Shown: piece by piece, positions 7,123-15,725 of the stretch
Layout of the letters: the number at the start of each line of letters is the position of its first letter
Position numbering within the stretch: the first letter of the stretch is position 1
From: Yeosuana marina
Lineage (GTDB): Bacteria; Bacteroidota; Bacteroidia; Flavobacteriales; Flavobacteriaceae
Direction of reading: 5' to 3'
NCBI RefSeq assembly: GCF_011762485.1
Contig: NZ_JAAKGI010000046.1
Span: forward strand, 686 to 64,685
Length of the DNA: 64,000 bases
The notes under the pieces: model-generated
The model's input: the letters and a program-made list of their open reading frames with translations, nothing else
Told to the model about the DNA's origin: nothing
Databases searched by the model: none
Made by a program: the position numbers and the translations under genes

Positions 7123-8499
7123 TTAACCGTTATTCCAATCTATTTTTCTTGAGACAAACATTACTAGTGCTAATATTAAGAAGAGCCCAATACTGCCGAC
7201 TAAAAGTGCGTAATTTTCTAATTGAATAATTACATAAATAAACGTGTAAAGAGCTGAAAGCGATAACCCAATAAATGCAGGGAACTTAGATGTTTTCAAT
7301 ATGGATTTTGAATATAGTGTAATGAGAATAACAACCGAAATACCGGCAATTACGTAGGCTTTTAAAAAGTTACTATGTTCTGAAATAGAAACTAATAATG
7401 TGTAAAACATAGTGAGTGCCAACCCGATCATTAAATATTGAAAAGGGTGAATATCTATTTTACTTAATGTTTGGATTAAGAAGAATATTAAGAAGGTTAG
7501 TGCAATAACCAAGAATCCGTATTTAGCAGAGCGCTCACTTTTTTGATATTCGTCTACCATAACCATAAATTTTGTACCAAAAGCAAATTCTTTCAGATTG
7601 GGTATTTTATTTAGGTGCTGTTGTGAAAAAGCGCGATTAATGTGTAGTACTTTCCAATCGGCTTTAAAGCCTTCTTTTGATATTGTTTTGGTTTCATCAT
7701 TGGGTAAATAGTTGCCAATAAAACTTGGATCTGCCCAATTAGAAGTCATACTCATTGTTGTTGTTTTTCCTATAGGAATAATTTCTAATTGTTGACTTCC
7801 ATTAAATGTGATTGATATACTAAAATTGGCATTTTCATTATTTGAAATATCATTTGCATTTATAAAGCTTGATTCTAATACATCTAAATTTCGATTTCTG
7901 TTGTTTGAGTCTTCATTATAATTAGTTTGAAAGGCGTAGTTATTATTGTTTAGTTTTATAAGCATATCGCTTTTTATGCCTTTTAAGTTTGATGTCTCAA
8001 TGATAACGGTGGCTTTATCCCACTGAATATCTTCTGGTTTTATATCTTTTGAAGTTAAATCTGTTGGAATATAATAACCAGAAAAATTCATATCTGTTGT
8101 AAAAACAGCTGATTCAAAATTACCTCGTTTTAGTTTTTTGGAGTTTACCTTAACCTTTGAAGTCAATGATTCTGGAAAAATGTAAGCGTAATTAATTTGG
8201 GTTTGAGTTTCTTTTAAATACGTTTTGGTTATTTCGTTATAAATTTTGGTTTCGGTATATGTTTGATAAGGAATTTTTAAAATAGGTCCGTATACCAATA
8301 CATTATTTCCCCATTTTCCATTTATTTCTTGAACAACATCTTGTTGTCGCACTGAGCGTTCGGTAATAAGGCTGTTTATATATGAAAGCGGAATTAATAA
8401 AATAATGATTAAAAATCCTACCATGAGCATTCTAGCTGTTATTGATGTTTTTAGCCAGTTAGCGATTTTGTTTTGATGTTGATGCTTTTTGTTTTCCAT
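7123..8499 (-). CDS. creD: CreD-family inner membrane protein
   Basis: The full-length 458-residue product matches CreD: a cytoplasmic start, one membrane helix (about 22-45), a large periplasmic domain (about 50-330) with the family's GP-x-L-x-I-PY pattern (YGPILKIPYQTY), and a C-terminal group of about five or six membrane helices (about 325-450). In E. coli CreD is part of the CreBC regulon and affects envelope integrity and beta-lactam response; its molecular role is unresolved. Here it is not linked to CreBC but to a winged-helix regulator, and a perfect palindrome sits 17 bases before its start. Confidence 0.9.
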   Translation of the reverse strand: MENKKHQHQNKIANWLKTSITARMLMVGFLIIILLIPLSYINSLITERSVRQQDVVQEINGKWGNNVLVYGPILKIPYQTYTETKIYNEITKTYLKETQTQINYAYIFPESLTSKVKVNSKKLKRGNFESAVFTTDMNFSGYYIPTDLTSKDIKPEDIQWDKATVIIETSNLKGIKSDMLIKLNNNNYAFQTNYNEDSNNRNRNLDVLESSFINANDISNNENANFSISITFNGSQQLEIIPIGKTTTMSMTSNWADPSFIGNYLPNDETKTISKEGFKADWKVLHINRAFSQQHLNKIPNLKEFAFGTKFMVMVDEYQKSERSAKYGFLVIALTFLIFFLIQTLSKIDIHPFQYLMIGLALTMFYTLLVSISEHSNFLKAYVIAGISVVILITLYSKSILKTSKFPAFIGLSLSALYTFIYVIIQLENYALLVGSIGLFLILALVMFVSRKIDWNNG

Positions 8500-8515
8500 A
8501 ATAATAAATTTAAAG

Positions 8516-8534
8516 TACTTTGAAATACAAAGTA
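8516..8534. promoter_or_regulatory. Operator palindrome in front of creD
   Basis: TACTTTGAAATACAAAGTA is a perfect 7-bp inverted repeat with a five-base spacer. The same arms occur at 9504-9522 before the first gene of the cluster. Both flank a small winged-helix regulator gene, the natural candidate to bind them. The arm TACTTTG also resembles the -7 promoter element, so binding would block transcription. This is inference from position and symmetry. Confidence 0.75.
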
Positions 8535-8551
8535 AATTGATAAAAAAATAG

Positions 8552-8845
8552 TTATTGTTTATTGATTAATTTTTCTAGAGCTTCAATATGCTTTTTAAAC
8601 TCCATTTCTCCCAGTTTAGTAGTAGAGTAGCGGGTGTTTGGCTTTCTGCCAATAAACTGTTTTTCAACTTTTATATATTCGGCTTTTTCAAGGGCTTTGG
8701 TGTGGCTGGCTAAATTGCCGTCTGTGGTACCTAATAATTCTTTCAACATATTAAAATCGGCAAATTCATTCACCATTAAAATAGACATAATGCCTAATCT
8801 AATGCGATGATCAAAAACTTTATTTATGTTGTTTATGATGCTCAT
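8552..8845 (-). CDS. Winged-helix transcriptional regulator
   Basis: The 97-residue protein is a single winged-helix domain. The recognition helix region is TTDGNLASHTKALEKAEYI (about 40-58), followed by a wing with RKPNTRYSTTKLG, typical of MarR/ArsR-like regulators of Bacteroidota. No effector domain is present, so the ligand, if any, must bind the DNA-binding domain itself or a partner protein. It lies between a membrane protein gene and creD on the same strand, 52 bases before creD, and probably represses both promoters through the palindromes at 8516-8534 and 9504-9522. Confidence 0.88.
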   Translation of the reverse strand: MSIINNINKVFDHRIRLGIMSILMVNEFADFNMLKELLGTTDGNLASHTKALEKAEYIKVEKQFIGRKPNTRYSTTKLGEMEFKKHIEALEKLINKQ

Positions 8846-8851
8846 TTTTTT

Positions 8852-8873
8852 ATTCCTACGAAGTTAGGAATCT
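8852..8873. repeat. Dispersed hairpin repeat, copy 2
   Basis: The core CCTACGAAGTTAGG matches copy 1 with compensating changes: both arms changed so that CCTA still pairs with TAGG. It lies between the regulator gene and the upstream membrane gene. Compensatory change suggests that the hairpin, not the primary sequence, is kept. Confidence 0.6.
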
Positions 8874-8890
8874 AAGTTTTAATTGATGGT

Positions 8891-9496
8891 TTATTTATCA
8901 TATTTAAAGTGCATCCAAGTTCCATAAACTATATGCATTACTCCGAAACCTAAAACCCAAAGCCAAAATCCGTACCCTGGAAATAAAGTAGCAATTAACC
9001 CTAAAATAATTTCAATATAGCCTAAATACCTAATGTCTCCAATACTATACTTTGAGGCGTTTACTAAAGCTAGCCCATAAAAAATAAGCATTAAACCGCC
9101 AGTTTGTCCATACTTACCATTACTTAAAATAATTAAAATATATAGGCCTCCTGCAACCAAAGGAATAAGAAAGTTTATTACCAATCGTTTTGATGTAGCA
9201 TCCCACATTTTTGTATTATTTTTTTTAGCTTTTCTAGTGGTTAAAATAATACCGGTAATAATGCTTAAAAATGCAACAAGACATAAATCTAACATTACTA
9301 ATCTAAAAATTTTGCCATCAAGAATTAAGGTGCCATAACTGTAATTTGTAACTAACCAATAAGCAATAGCAGCTCCGATTAATGCATAAGTGCCTGCTAA
9401 AATTCCAGATAAACCACTTAATGAAATAAAGCGAGATGATTTATTCATTAAATCTTTAATCTCGCTGAGATCTTTTAAATAATCTTTTGATTCCAT
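8891..9496 (-). CDS. Hypothetical six-helix membrane protein of the CreD cluster
   Basis: The 201-residue protein has a short charged N-terminus (MESKDYLKDLSEIKDL) and about six hydrophobic segments from residue 25 to 195. No domain is recognised with certainty. It is the first gene of a minus-strand cluster with the winged-helix regulator (45 bases downstream) and creD. The operator at 9504-9522 lies only 7 bases before its start codon. Such a membrane protein next to a ligand-free regulator could act as a membrane sensor, but that is speculation. Confidence 0.7.
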   Translation of the reverse strand: MESKDYLKDLSEIKDLMNKSSRFISLSGLSGILAGTYALIGAAIAYWLVTNYSYGTLILDGKIFRLVMLDLCLVAFLSIITGIILTTRKAKKNNTKMWDATSKRLVINFLIPLVAGGLYILIILSNGKYGQTGGLMLIFYGLALVNASKYSIGDIRYLGYIEIILGLIATLFPGYGFWLWVLGFGVMHIVYGTWMHFKYDK

Positions 9497-9503
9497 ATAA
9501 AAG

Positions 9504-9522
9504 TACTTTGAATTACAAAGTA
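9504..9522. promoter_or_regulatory. Operator palindrome in front of the CreD-cluster membrane gene
   Basis: TACTTTGAATTACAAAGTA has the same perfect 7-bp arms as 8516-8534 and a five-base spacer. It ends 7 bases before the start codon at 9496. Two identical-arm palindromes within 1 kb, each directly before a gene of the same cluster, strongly suggest one regulator controlling both. Confidence 0.75.
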
Positions 9523-9592
9523 AATAAATTAATTTTAATTAACATAATAAAATTTCATTAAGTTTGAAAAAATAATAAATCTGTTTTAATCC

Positions 9593-9940
9593 TTGAAGCC
9601 TGCAGAACACTATATTATCAATCAACCAGAACCTTATAGAGCTATATTAATACATTTGCAAGTAATCGTTGAGAACGTAATTCCTGAAGTAGAATTAAAG
9701 TATAAATACAAAATCCCATTTTATTATATCTATGGAAAACCGTTTTGCTATTTTAATGCAAGCCATAAACGACATTATGTAGATGTTGGCTTTGTGAAAG
9801 GTCAACAAATACAAATTCATAAAGATCATTTGATAACAGAAAACAGAAAAAAAATGGTGTCTTTAAGATATATTTCTTTAGAATCTATTGACGACTCCGT
9901 TTTAATAGATGTTTTAAATAGTGCTAAAAATCTTTATTGA
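9593..9940 (+). CDS. DUF1801 domain protein
   Basis: The 115-residue protein matches DUF1801 (YdhG-like) over its length, with PEPYRAILIHLQ, KYKIPFYYIYGKPFCYFN and GFVKGQQI. The family has a small alpha/beta fold related to the frataxin-like superfamily and no proven function. A TAA stop lies 6 bases upstream in frame and there is no ATG early in the frame, so TTG at 9593 is the likely start. Its stop is only 3 bases from the end of a convergent gene, leaving no room for a terminator between them. Confidence 0.75.
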   Translation: MKPAEHYIINQPEPYRAILIHLQVIVENVIPEVELKYKYKIPFYYIYGKPFCYFNASHKRHYVDVGFVKGQQIQIHKDHLITENRKKMVSLRYISLESIDDSVLIDVLNSAKNLY

Positions 9941-9943
9941 TTT

Positions 9944-10804
9944 TTATACTTTAAATATTCCTCCTATAGATATGATACGTTCAAAATACCTGAAATGTTG
10001 TGAAGCGCTTTCAGCTGTATTACTAGTTGTTCTAATATCTGGCATATTAATATAGCCTCCTTTTAAATCGGTTTCAATAAAGAAATTCTTGAAGAACGTA
10101 AAATTTAGGCCAACGTTTATTGAGGCACCATAGCCAGCTAAATGAAACTCATCATATCTGTCTTTTTGTAACAAGGTCGTATTTGTTTTAGGATATAAAA
10201 TTCCAAAACCAATACCTTCTGTAAGGTTAATTTGAAACTTGTCTGTATTTTTAATTTCAAAAAGCGAAGAGATATCATCAACTCTGGCGAATTCTGCATA
10301 CACGTAATTTAACCCGTTAGTATGTTCAAATTTTAAAAAATCTTCAGAAACATAGAACTCTTCATTATCATAGGTGCCATTGTAAATCGAACCAGGTTCT
10401 GTAGATGGTAGGTTTATGTATCCATCTAAAGTTCTGTATCTATTTCTTTGCATAACGTATTTCATGTGGTCTACACCAAGAGAAATAGCATAATGATCAT
10501 TAATGTAATAACCAATTTTTACATTGGTTTGAGGAATTGTTATTCTAGTTGGATTTATATAGTCTATATGCCAACCTTTGGGTTTGTCTTTTGCAAAAGC
10601 ATCTTGTATGGTGAAATCGTAATCTTCACCTTTAAAGTGAATGTCAGATTTTGAAAATGATTCTCTGTTTCCTCCCCAACTTATAAAAAACTTCCCTTTT
10701 TTTGTTGCGGTATACTTTGTAGGTTCAGAATCTTGAGCAAATATATTGATGCTAAATAACAGTAATGTAAAGCCCAATAGGACTTTGTAGTTAAAATAAT
10801 TCAT
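9944..10804 (-). CDS. Outer membrane beta-barrel protein, hypothetical
   Basis: The 286-residue product starts with a signal peptide (MNYFNYKVLLGFTLLLFSINIFAQ, cut after residue 24). The rest has alternating hydrophobic and polar residues, many aromatic residues and a closing strand ending in IGGIFKV, as in outer-membrane barrels. The N-terminal part with FISWGGNRESFSKSDIHFKG and KIGYYINDHYAISLGVDHMKY is typical of a flavobacterial barrel family without assigned function. It follows kdsA at 15 bases, so it may be part of the same transcript. Confidence 0.7.
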   Translation of the reverse strand: MNYFNYKVLLGFTLLLFSINIFAQDSEPTKYTATKKGKFFISWGGNRESFSKSDIHFKGEDYDFTIQDAFAKDKPKGWHIDYINPTRITIPQTNVKIGYYINDHYAISLGVDHMKYVMQRNRYRTLDGYINLPSTEPGSIYNGTYDNEEFYVSEDFLKFEHTNGLNYVYAEFARVDDISSLFEIKNTDKFQINLTEGIGFGILYPKTNTTLLQKDRYDEFHLAGYGASINVGLNFTFFKNFFIETDLKGGYINMPDIRTTSNTAESASQHFRYFERIISIGGIFKV

Positions 10805-10819
10805 GGTTTTATAAATAAA

Positions 10820-11638
10820 TTATAGGGTATTTATTGTTTTTCTTATGGAGATAAGATTTGTTAAAAGTTGTTCTAAATAATCTAAATGTAGCATGTTGGC
10901 GCCATCACTTTTAGCGTTAGCAGGATCAAAATGAGTTTCTATAAATAAACCATCTACATTATTAACAACGCCGGCACGTGCAATAGTTTCAATCATATCT
11001 GGTCTTCCACCCGTTACACCACTTGTTTGGTTAGGCTGTTGTAGTGAATGAGTAACATCAAGAACGGTTGGTGCAAAAGCTCTCATGGTTGGAATACCAC
11101 GAAAATCAACAATCATGTCTTGGTATCCAAACATGGTACCTCTATCGGTTATCCAGGCTTTTTCATTGCCAGCATCCTTAACTTTTTGAACGGCATGTTT
11201 CATGCTTTCAGGACTCATAAACTGTCCTTTTTTAAGATTGACTACTTTGCCTGTTTTTGCAGCAGCGACTACCAAATCTGTTTGACGTACCAAAAACGCG
11301 GGTATTTGCAATACATCAACATATTGAGATGCCAATTCGGCATCAGATATTTCATGAATATCAGTTACCGTTGGAATGTCAAAAGTTCTAGAGACTTTTT
11401 CAAGAATTTTTAAAGCTTTTTCATCTCCAATTCCAGTAAAACTATCAATTCTACTTCGATTAGCTTTTTTAAAACTACCTTTAAAAACATATGGAATCTC
11501 AAGTTTATCGGTTATTTTTACTACTTTTTCAGCAATGCGCATAGCCATGTCTTCGCCTTCAATAGCGCACGGACCACATAGCAAGAAAAAATTATTTGAA
11601 TTACTGTATTTTAACTTAGGGACATTATCAAGTCTCAT
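10820..11638 (-). CDS. kdsA: 3-deoxy-8-phosphooctulonate synthase (Kdo-8-phosphate synthase)
   Basis: The enzyme condenses arabinose 5-phosphate and phosphoenolpyruvate to Kdo-8-phosphate, a precursor of the lipopolysaccharide inner core. The 272-residue length is normal. Visible motifs are GPCAIEGEDMA, KGSFKKANRSR, the SFTGIGDEKAL segment and the C-terminal GLFIETHFDPANAKSDG block with conserved metal and substrate residues. The start codon lies about 20 bases after a TAACTTTG -7 element (plus 11665-11658). The downstream outer-membrane protein gene is probably co-transcribed. Its position near the glycan locus fits but does not prove a link. Confidence 0.95.
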   Translation of the reverse strand: MRLDNVPKLKYSNSNNFFLLCGPCAIEGEDMAMRIAEKVVKITDKLEIPYVFKGSFKKANRSRIDSFTGIGDEKALKILEKVSRTFDIPTVTDIHEISDAELASQYVDVLQIPAFLVRQTDLVVAAAKTGKVVNLKKGQFMSPESMKHAVQKVKDAGNEKAWITDRGTMFGYQDMIVDFRGIPTMRAFAPTVLDVTHSLQQPNQTSGVTGGRPDMIETIARAGVVNNVDGLFIETHFDPANAKSDGANMLHLDYLEQLLTNLISIRKTINTL

Positions 11639-11657
11639 ATCTTTACATTTAAAAATG

Positions 11658-11665
11658 CAAAGTTA
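11658..11665 (-). promoter_or_regulatory. -7 promoter element of kdsA
   Basis: TAACTTTG on the minus strand fits the Bacteroidota TANNTTTG element and is 19 bases before the kdsA start. No clear -33 TTTG is seen at the expected distance. Confidence 0.5.
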
Positions 11666-11670
11666 CGTAT

Positions 11671-12021
11671 TTAAAAGCTTCTACGTATACTATTTCTTAA
11701 TATCCAAGAAGCCATAATAAAATAAGTAAATACAAAAAAACCGCTAAATATTAAAAGGCTTTTGAACGATTGCGATATGGTAATCATACTAAATGTATCA
11801 GATAAGTAGATGAGTATTAAGTACGAACTTAAACATAAAAAAGTAATACCTAGAGAGAAGTTTAAGGTTTTGTTTGGTTTAATAATTTGCCAAAAAAAAG
11901 GAATACTTAATAATAACACCGGATATGCTTTAATACCATTTATGTCTGTAAACAATAACGTAGTTACAGCGATAAAATATAAATAAGGAATAAATTTTGA
12001 ATAATTAATTAAAGTTTTCAT
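11671..12021 (-). CDS. Hypothetical small membrane protein
   Basis: The 116-residue product has four hydrophobic segments (about 10-27, 32-47, 55-75 and 85-108) and a basic C-terminus (RNSIRRSF), typical of a small inner-membrane protein with its end in the cytoplasm. No family is recognised. It ends 32 bases before kdsA on the same strand, though kdsA appears to have its own promoter in that space. Confidence 0.55.
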   Translation of the reverse strand: MKTLINYSKFIPYLYFIAVTTLLFTDINGIKAYPVLLLSIPFFWQIIKPNKTLNFSLGITFLCLSSYLILIYLSDTFSMITISQSFKSLLIFSGFFVFTYFIMASWILRNSIRRSF

Positions 12022-12186
12022 TTTGTGAGAGAGTTGAGAGTGTTAAAAAATACAATTTACATTTGTTTACAGTGACTAAAAATAAAATTATTTTAACTGC
12101 TAATCAAGTGTTTAACTAAAATAGTTAGTTCAATTCATATAAAAATTAAAAATAACATTTAATTAACTAGATTCCAAAATATCACG

Positions 12187-12194
12187 TACATTTG
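12187..12194 (+). promoter_or_regulatory. -7 promoter element of typA
   Basis: TACATTTG fits TANNTTTG exactly and is followed by CACGC, with the typA start 22 bases after it. The -33 element is not obvious. Confidence 0.5.
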
Positions 12195-12216
12195 CACGCT
12201 TAAAATAAGGCATATT

Positions 12217-14016
12217 ATGGCTAATATAAAAAACATTGCAATCATCGCACACGTAGATCACGGAAAAACAACCTTAGTTGATAAAATTATGTATCACTGT
12301 CATTTGTTTCGTGACAATGAAAATACTGGTGATTTAATTCTTGATAACAATGATTTAGAACGTGAAAGAGGTATTACAATTACATCTAAAAACGTCTCTG
12401 TGATTTATAAAGACACAAAAATTAATATTATTGATACCCCTGGTCACGCCGATTTTGGTGGTGAAGTAGAGCGTGTTCTTAATATGGCTGATGGTGTTTT
12501 ATTATTAGTTGATGCCTTTGAAGGGCCTATGCCACAAACGCGTTTTGTATTACAAAAAGCTATTGATTTAGGTTTAAAACCATGTGTTGTTATCAATAAA
12601 GTTGATAAAGAAAACTGTACACCAGAAGAGGTACATGAATCTGTTTTTGATTTAATGTTTGAATTGGGAGCCGAAGAATGGCAACTAGACTTTCCAACCG
12701 TTTATGGTTCTGCCAAAAATAACTGGATGAGTGATGATTGGAAAAGTGAAACCAAAACTATTGAACCTTTATTGGATATGGTTATTGAGCACATTCCATC
12801 TCCTAAAATAGAAGAAGGAACTACTCAAATGCTAATTACATCGCTAGATTATTCTTCCTTTACAGGACGAATAGCTATTGGTCGTTTGCAACGTGGTGAA
12901 CTAAAAACAGGAATGAATATTTCTTTAGTGAAAAGAGATGGTAAAATAGTAAAATCAAAAATTAAGGAACTTCATATTTTTGAAGGCTTGGGGCGCAAAA
13001 AAGTAGAGAGTGTTCAAGCTGGTGATATTTGTGCTTTAGTTGGATTGGAAGGATTTGATATTGGAGATACTGTTGCAGATTTTGAAAATCCAGAAGGATT
13101 GAAAACTATTGCTATTGATGAGCCAACAATGAGTATGCTATTCACTATTAATGATTCACCTTTCTTTGGTAAAGATGGTAAATATGTAACTTCAAGACAT
13201 ATAAAAGATAGATTAAATAAAGAATTAGAAAAGAATTTGGCGCTTCGACTTGAAGCAACAGATAGTGCTGATAAATTTATGGTTTTTGGTCGTGGTGTAT
13301 TGCATTTATCTGTACTTATAGAAACTATGCGGCGTGAAGGATATGAGCTTCAAATAGGGCAGCCACAAGTTATTATCAGAGAAATCAATGGCGTTAAATG
13401 TGAGCCAGTAGAAGAAATGACGATCGATTTGCCAGAAACAGTATCAGGTAAAGCCATAGAAATGGTTTCGTTGCGTAAAGGTGAAATGCTAAGTATGGAA
13501 GCCAAAGGCGAACGCATGATTTGTAAATTCATGATTCCATCAAGAGGTATTATAGGATTACGTAATCAATTGTTAACAGCTACTGCAGGTGAAGCTATTA
13601 TGGCACACCGTTTTAAAGAATATCAACCGTTAAAAGGAGGTATTCCAGAACGTCAAAATGGTAGTTTGGTGTCTATGGAAAAAGGTCAAGCTATTCCGTA
13701 TTCAATTGATAAACTACAAGATAGAGGACGCTTTTTTGTGGATCCAGGTGAAGATATTTACGAAGGTCAGGTTATCGGGGAGAATTCTCGTGGTGACGAT
13801 ATGACGGTTAATGTAACGAAAACAAAAAAATTAAGTAACGTACGATCTTCTGGAGCTGACGATAAAGCTAAAATTGTACCGGCTATTAAATTTTCGTTAG
13901 AAGAGGCTCTTGAATATATTCAAAAAGACGAGTATGTTGAGGTAACTCCTAAATTTTTACGTTTACGTAAAATCCATCTCACCGAAGTAGAAAGAAAAAG
14001 AAACAAGATAGCATAA
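12217..14016 (+). CDS. typA: Translational GTPase TypA/BipA
   Basis: The 599-residue protein is a ribosome-associated GTPase related to EF-G, involved in 50S assembly and stress or cold adaptation. It has the G1 motif AHVDHGKTT (11-19), G2 RGITI (51-55), G3 DTPGHADF (73-80), G4 NKVD (about 127-130), then the beta-barrel and EF-G-like domains and the BipA-specific C-terminus ending in KIHLTEVERKRNKIA. Length and motifs are complete. A 77-residue membrane protein gene follows after a single base. Confidence 0.96.
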   Translation: MANIKNIAIIAHVDHGKTTLVDKIMYHCHLFRDNENTGDLILDNNDLERERGITITSKNVSVIYKDTKINIIDTPGHADFGGEVERVLNMADGVLLLVDAFEGPMPQTRFVLQKAIDLGLKPCVVINKVDKENCTPEEVHESVFDLMFELGAEEWQLDFPTVYGSAKNNWMSDDWKSETKTIEPLLDMVIEHIPSPKIEEGTTQMLITSLDYSSFTGRIAIGRLQRGELKTGMNISLVKRDGKIVKSKIKELHIFEGLGRKKVESVQAGDICALVGLEGFDIGDTVADFENPEGLKTIAIDEPTMSMLFTINDSPFFGKDGKYVTSRHIKDRLNKELEKNLALRLEATDSADKFMVFGRGVLHLSVLIETMRREGYELQIGQPQVIIREINGVKCEPVEEMTIDLPETVSGKAIEMVSLRKGEMLSMEAKGERMICKFMIPSRGIIGLRNQLLTATAGEAIMAHRFKEYQPLKGGIPERQNGSLVSMEKGQAIPYSIDKLQDRGRFFVDPGEDIYEGQVIGENSRGDDMTVNVTKTKKLSNVRSSGADDKAKIVPAIKFSLEEALEYIQKDEYVEVTPKFLRLRKIHLTEVERKRNKIA

Positions 14017-14017
14017 T

Positions 14018-14251
14018 ATGGAATTTATAGGAATTTCAGTGGTAGAGTGGGTTGGTTATGCGGCTATGGCAACCGTATTATTATCATTTTTAATGAAATC
14101 TGTTATAAAATTGCGACTAGTAAACTCCTTTGGGTGTTTACTATTTGTTATTTATGGTTTTATTTTAACTCCAATATCTAAGCCTATTGTAATAACCAAT
14201 TTAGCTATACTTTTTATTAACTTATATTACTTAGTCTTCAAAAAGAATTAG
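14018..14251 (+). CDS. Small three-helix membrane protein (YgjV-like)
   Basis: The 77-residue protein has three membrane segments (about 10-28, 32-50 and 55-74) with a KLRLVNSFGCLLFVIYG segment that recalls the YgjV/inner-membrane sensor families. Homologues in Flavobacteria are sometimes labelled uroporphyrinogen decarboxylase in databases, which the sequence does not support. Translation is probably coupled to typA because only one base separates them. After it, 14252-14408 holds no gene. Confidence 0.65.
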   Translation: MEFIGISVVEWVGYAAMATVLLSFLMKSVIKLRLVNSFGCLLFVIYGFILTPISKPIVITNLAILFINLYYLVFKKN

Positions 14252-14408
14252 AATACTTTTCTATTATATCCGTATTCAAAATTCTTAAGTTGCAATAAAT
14301 GATTTTGTATATTTGGTTCGATTGAAAAAAACAAAATATTTAAGGTTGCCGTGCAATTTTTATATAACCTAACTGTTTATTTCATGATAAAATGCAAAAT
14401 CATATTAA

Positions 14409-15713
14409 TTGAGAAAATTAATAGACTACATAAATAAGAATGTTTTAGTTAGGGTTGCCTCTTTACAAACAGCATCAGTATTAACTAGAATAATTGCTGG
14501 GGTATTAACTTCAAAAGCTATTGCTATTTTTATTGGAGTTGAAGGATTGGCTTTAATAGGGAATTTACGAAACTTTGTAAGTTCTGTTCAAACAGTTTCT
14601 ATTTTAGGCTTTTATAACGGTACAGTGCGTTATGTGGCCGAGTTTAAGGATAATGCCATAAAACTTAGCAGGGTTCTCTCTACTGTTTTTTATTTTGGCT
14701 TTATTGCTACAATTTTGGTTTCCTTCACTTGTTATTTAAATGCTGAATCTATAAATAATCTAATTTTTCCTAGCTACAATAACTACGCATATGTTATTAA
14801 GATTTTTGCTTTAGTACTTCCTTTTTATGCGTTGAACATGTTTTCATTTTCAATAATGAATGGGTATTCAAATTATAAAATGTTAATAATCATCAATATT
14901 ATTGGACAAATTTTAGGGGTTTCAATAACCTTACTTTTAATTTATCAAAATAAGATTGATGGAGCTTTAATTTCTATTGCCATAGCAGAGTCTCTTATAT
15001 GTTTGATTACCTTAGTAGGGATAATTAACCGGCGTAGTTTAGTTCCTCTTATTAAGGTAAAATCAGTAAGCTTTTCTTTTTTTAAGAAGATGAGTTCATA
15101 TTCTTTAATGGCGCTATTTTCTGCAGTAATATTGCCTCTGATTGTCTTGGCTATTCGTTCGCATATAATTGATACCATAGGTTATAAAGATGCTGGTTTT
15201 TGGGAGGCTATGCTCAGAATTTCAAAGTATTATTTAATGCTGGTTAGTTCGTTGATGGCATTTTATATTTTACCACGTTTTTCAGAAATTGAGGATGTTA
15301 AAGAGTTTAGAAAAGAGGTCTTTAGTTTTTATAAAACGGTAATGCCAATGTTTGCTCTTGGTTTAATTTTAATTTATTTTTTAAAATCTTACATTGTAAC
15401 TGCTATTTTTTCAGATGAATTTGGGCCTGTTGGAGAGTTGTTTATGTGGCAATTATTAGGCGATTTTTTAAAAGTATTATCCATTGTTATCGCCTATCAG
15501 TTTTTAGCTAAAAAAATGTTTTGGCATTATTTAATTACTGAAGCTTTTTTGGTAATTATACTCTATTTAACAAGTATCTATTTTATTGATTTATATGGTG
15601 TTAAAGGAGCTGTTATTGGACATTTTGTAAGTTATTTAATGTATTATGCCTTAATTTTAACCATATTTGGCACCTCTCTTTTTAAGGTAGATACGTTTAA
15701 GAAAGCAAACTAA
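14409..15713 (+). CDS. O-antigen/polysaccharide flippase, Wzx type (first copy)
   Basis: The 434-residue protein has about twelve membrane helices and the start typical of O-antigen translocases (RVASLQTASVLTRIIAGVLTSKAIAIFIGVEGLALIGNL). Such proteins flip lipid-linked sugar units across the inner membrane. A TTG at 14409 follows directly on an in-frame TAA, so it is the first possible start, and the sequence from it aligns with the family's N-terminus. It opens the polysaccharide locus. A second flippase lies at 19372. The gene is very AT-rich, as is usual for such loci. Confidence 0.85.
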   Translation: MRKLIDYINKNVLVRVASLQTASVLTRIIAGVLTSKAIAIFIGVEGLALIGNLRNFVSSVQTVSILGFYNGTVRYVAEFKDNAIKLSRVLSTVFYFGFIATILVSFTCYLNAESINNLIFPSYNNYAYVIKIFALVLPFYALNMFSFSIMNGYSNYKMLIIINIIGQILGVSITLLLIYQNKIDGALISIAIAESLICLITLVGIINRRSLVPLIKVKSVSFSFFKKMSSYSLMALFSAVILPLIVLAIRSHIIDTIGYKDAGFWEAMLRISKYYLMLVSSLMAFYILPRFSEIEDVKEFRKEVFSFYKTVMPMFALGLILIYFLKSYIVTAIFSDEFGPVGELFMWQLLGDFLKVLSIVIAYQFLAKKMFWHYLITEAFLVIILYLTSIYFIDLYGVKGAVIGHFVSYLMYYALILTIFGTSLFKVDTFKKAN

Positions 15714-15725
15714 AATATACTTTTA

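Noticed and set aside
6923..7123. A 66-codon open frame with Cys-rich peptide between creD and the small membrane gene
   Set aside because: It coincides with a mosaic repeat that recurs elsewhere without the frame, and the peptide has no family or compositional sign of a gene.
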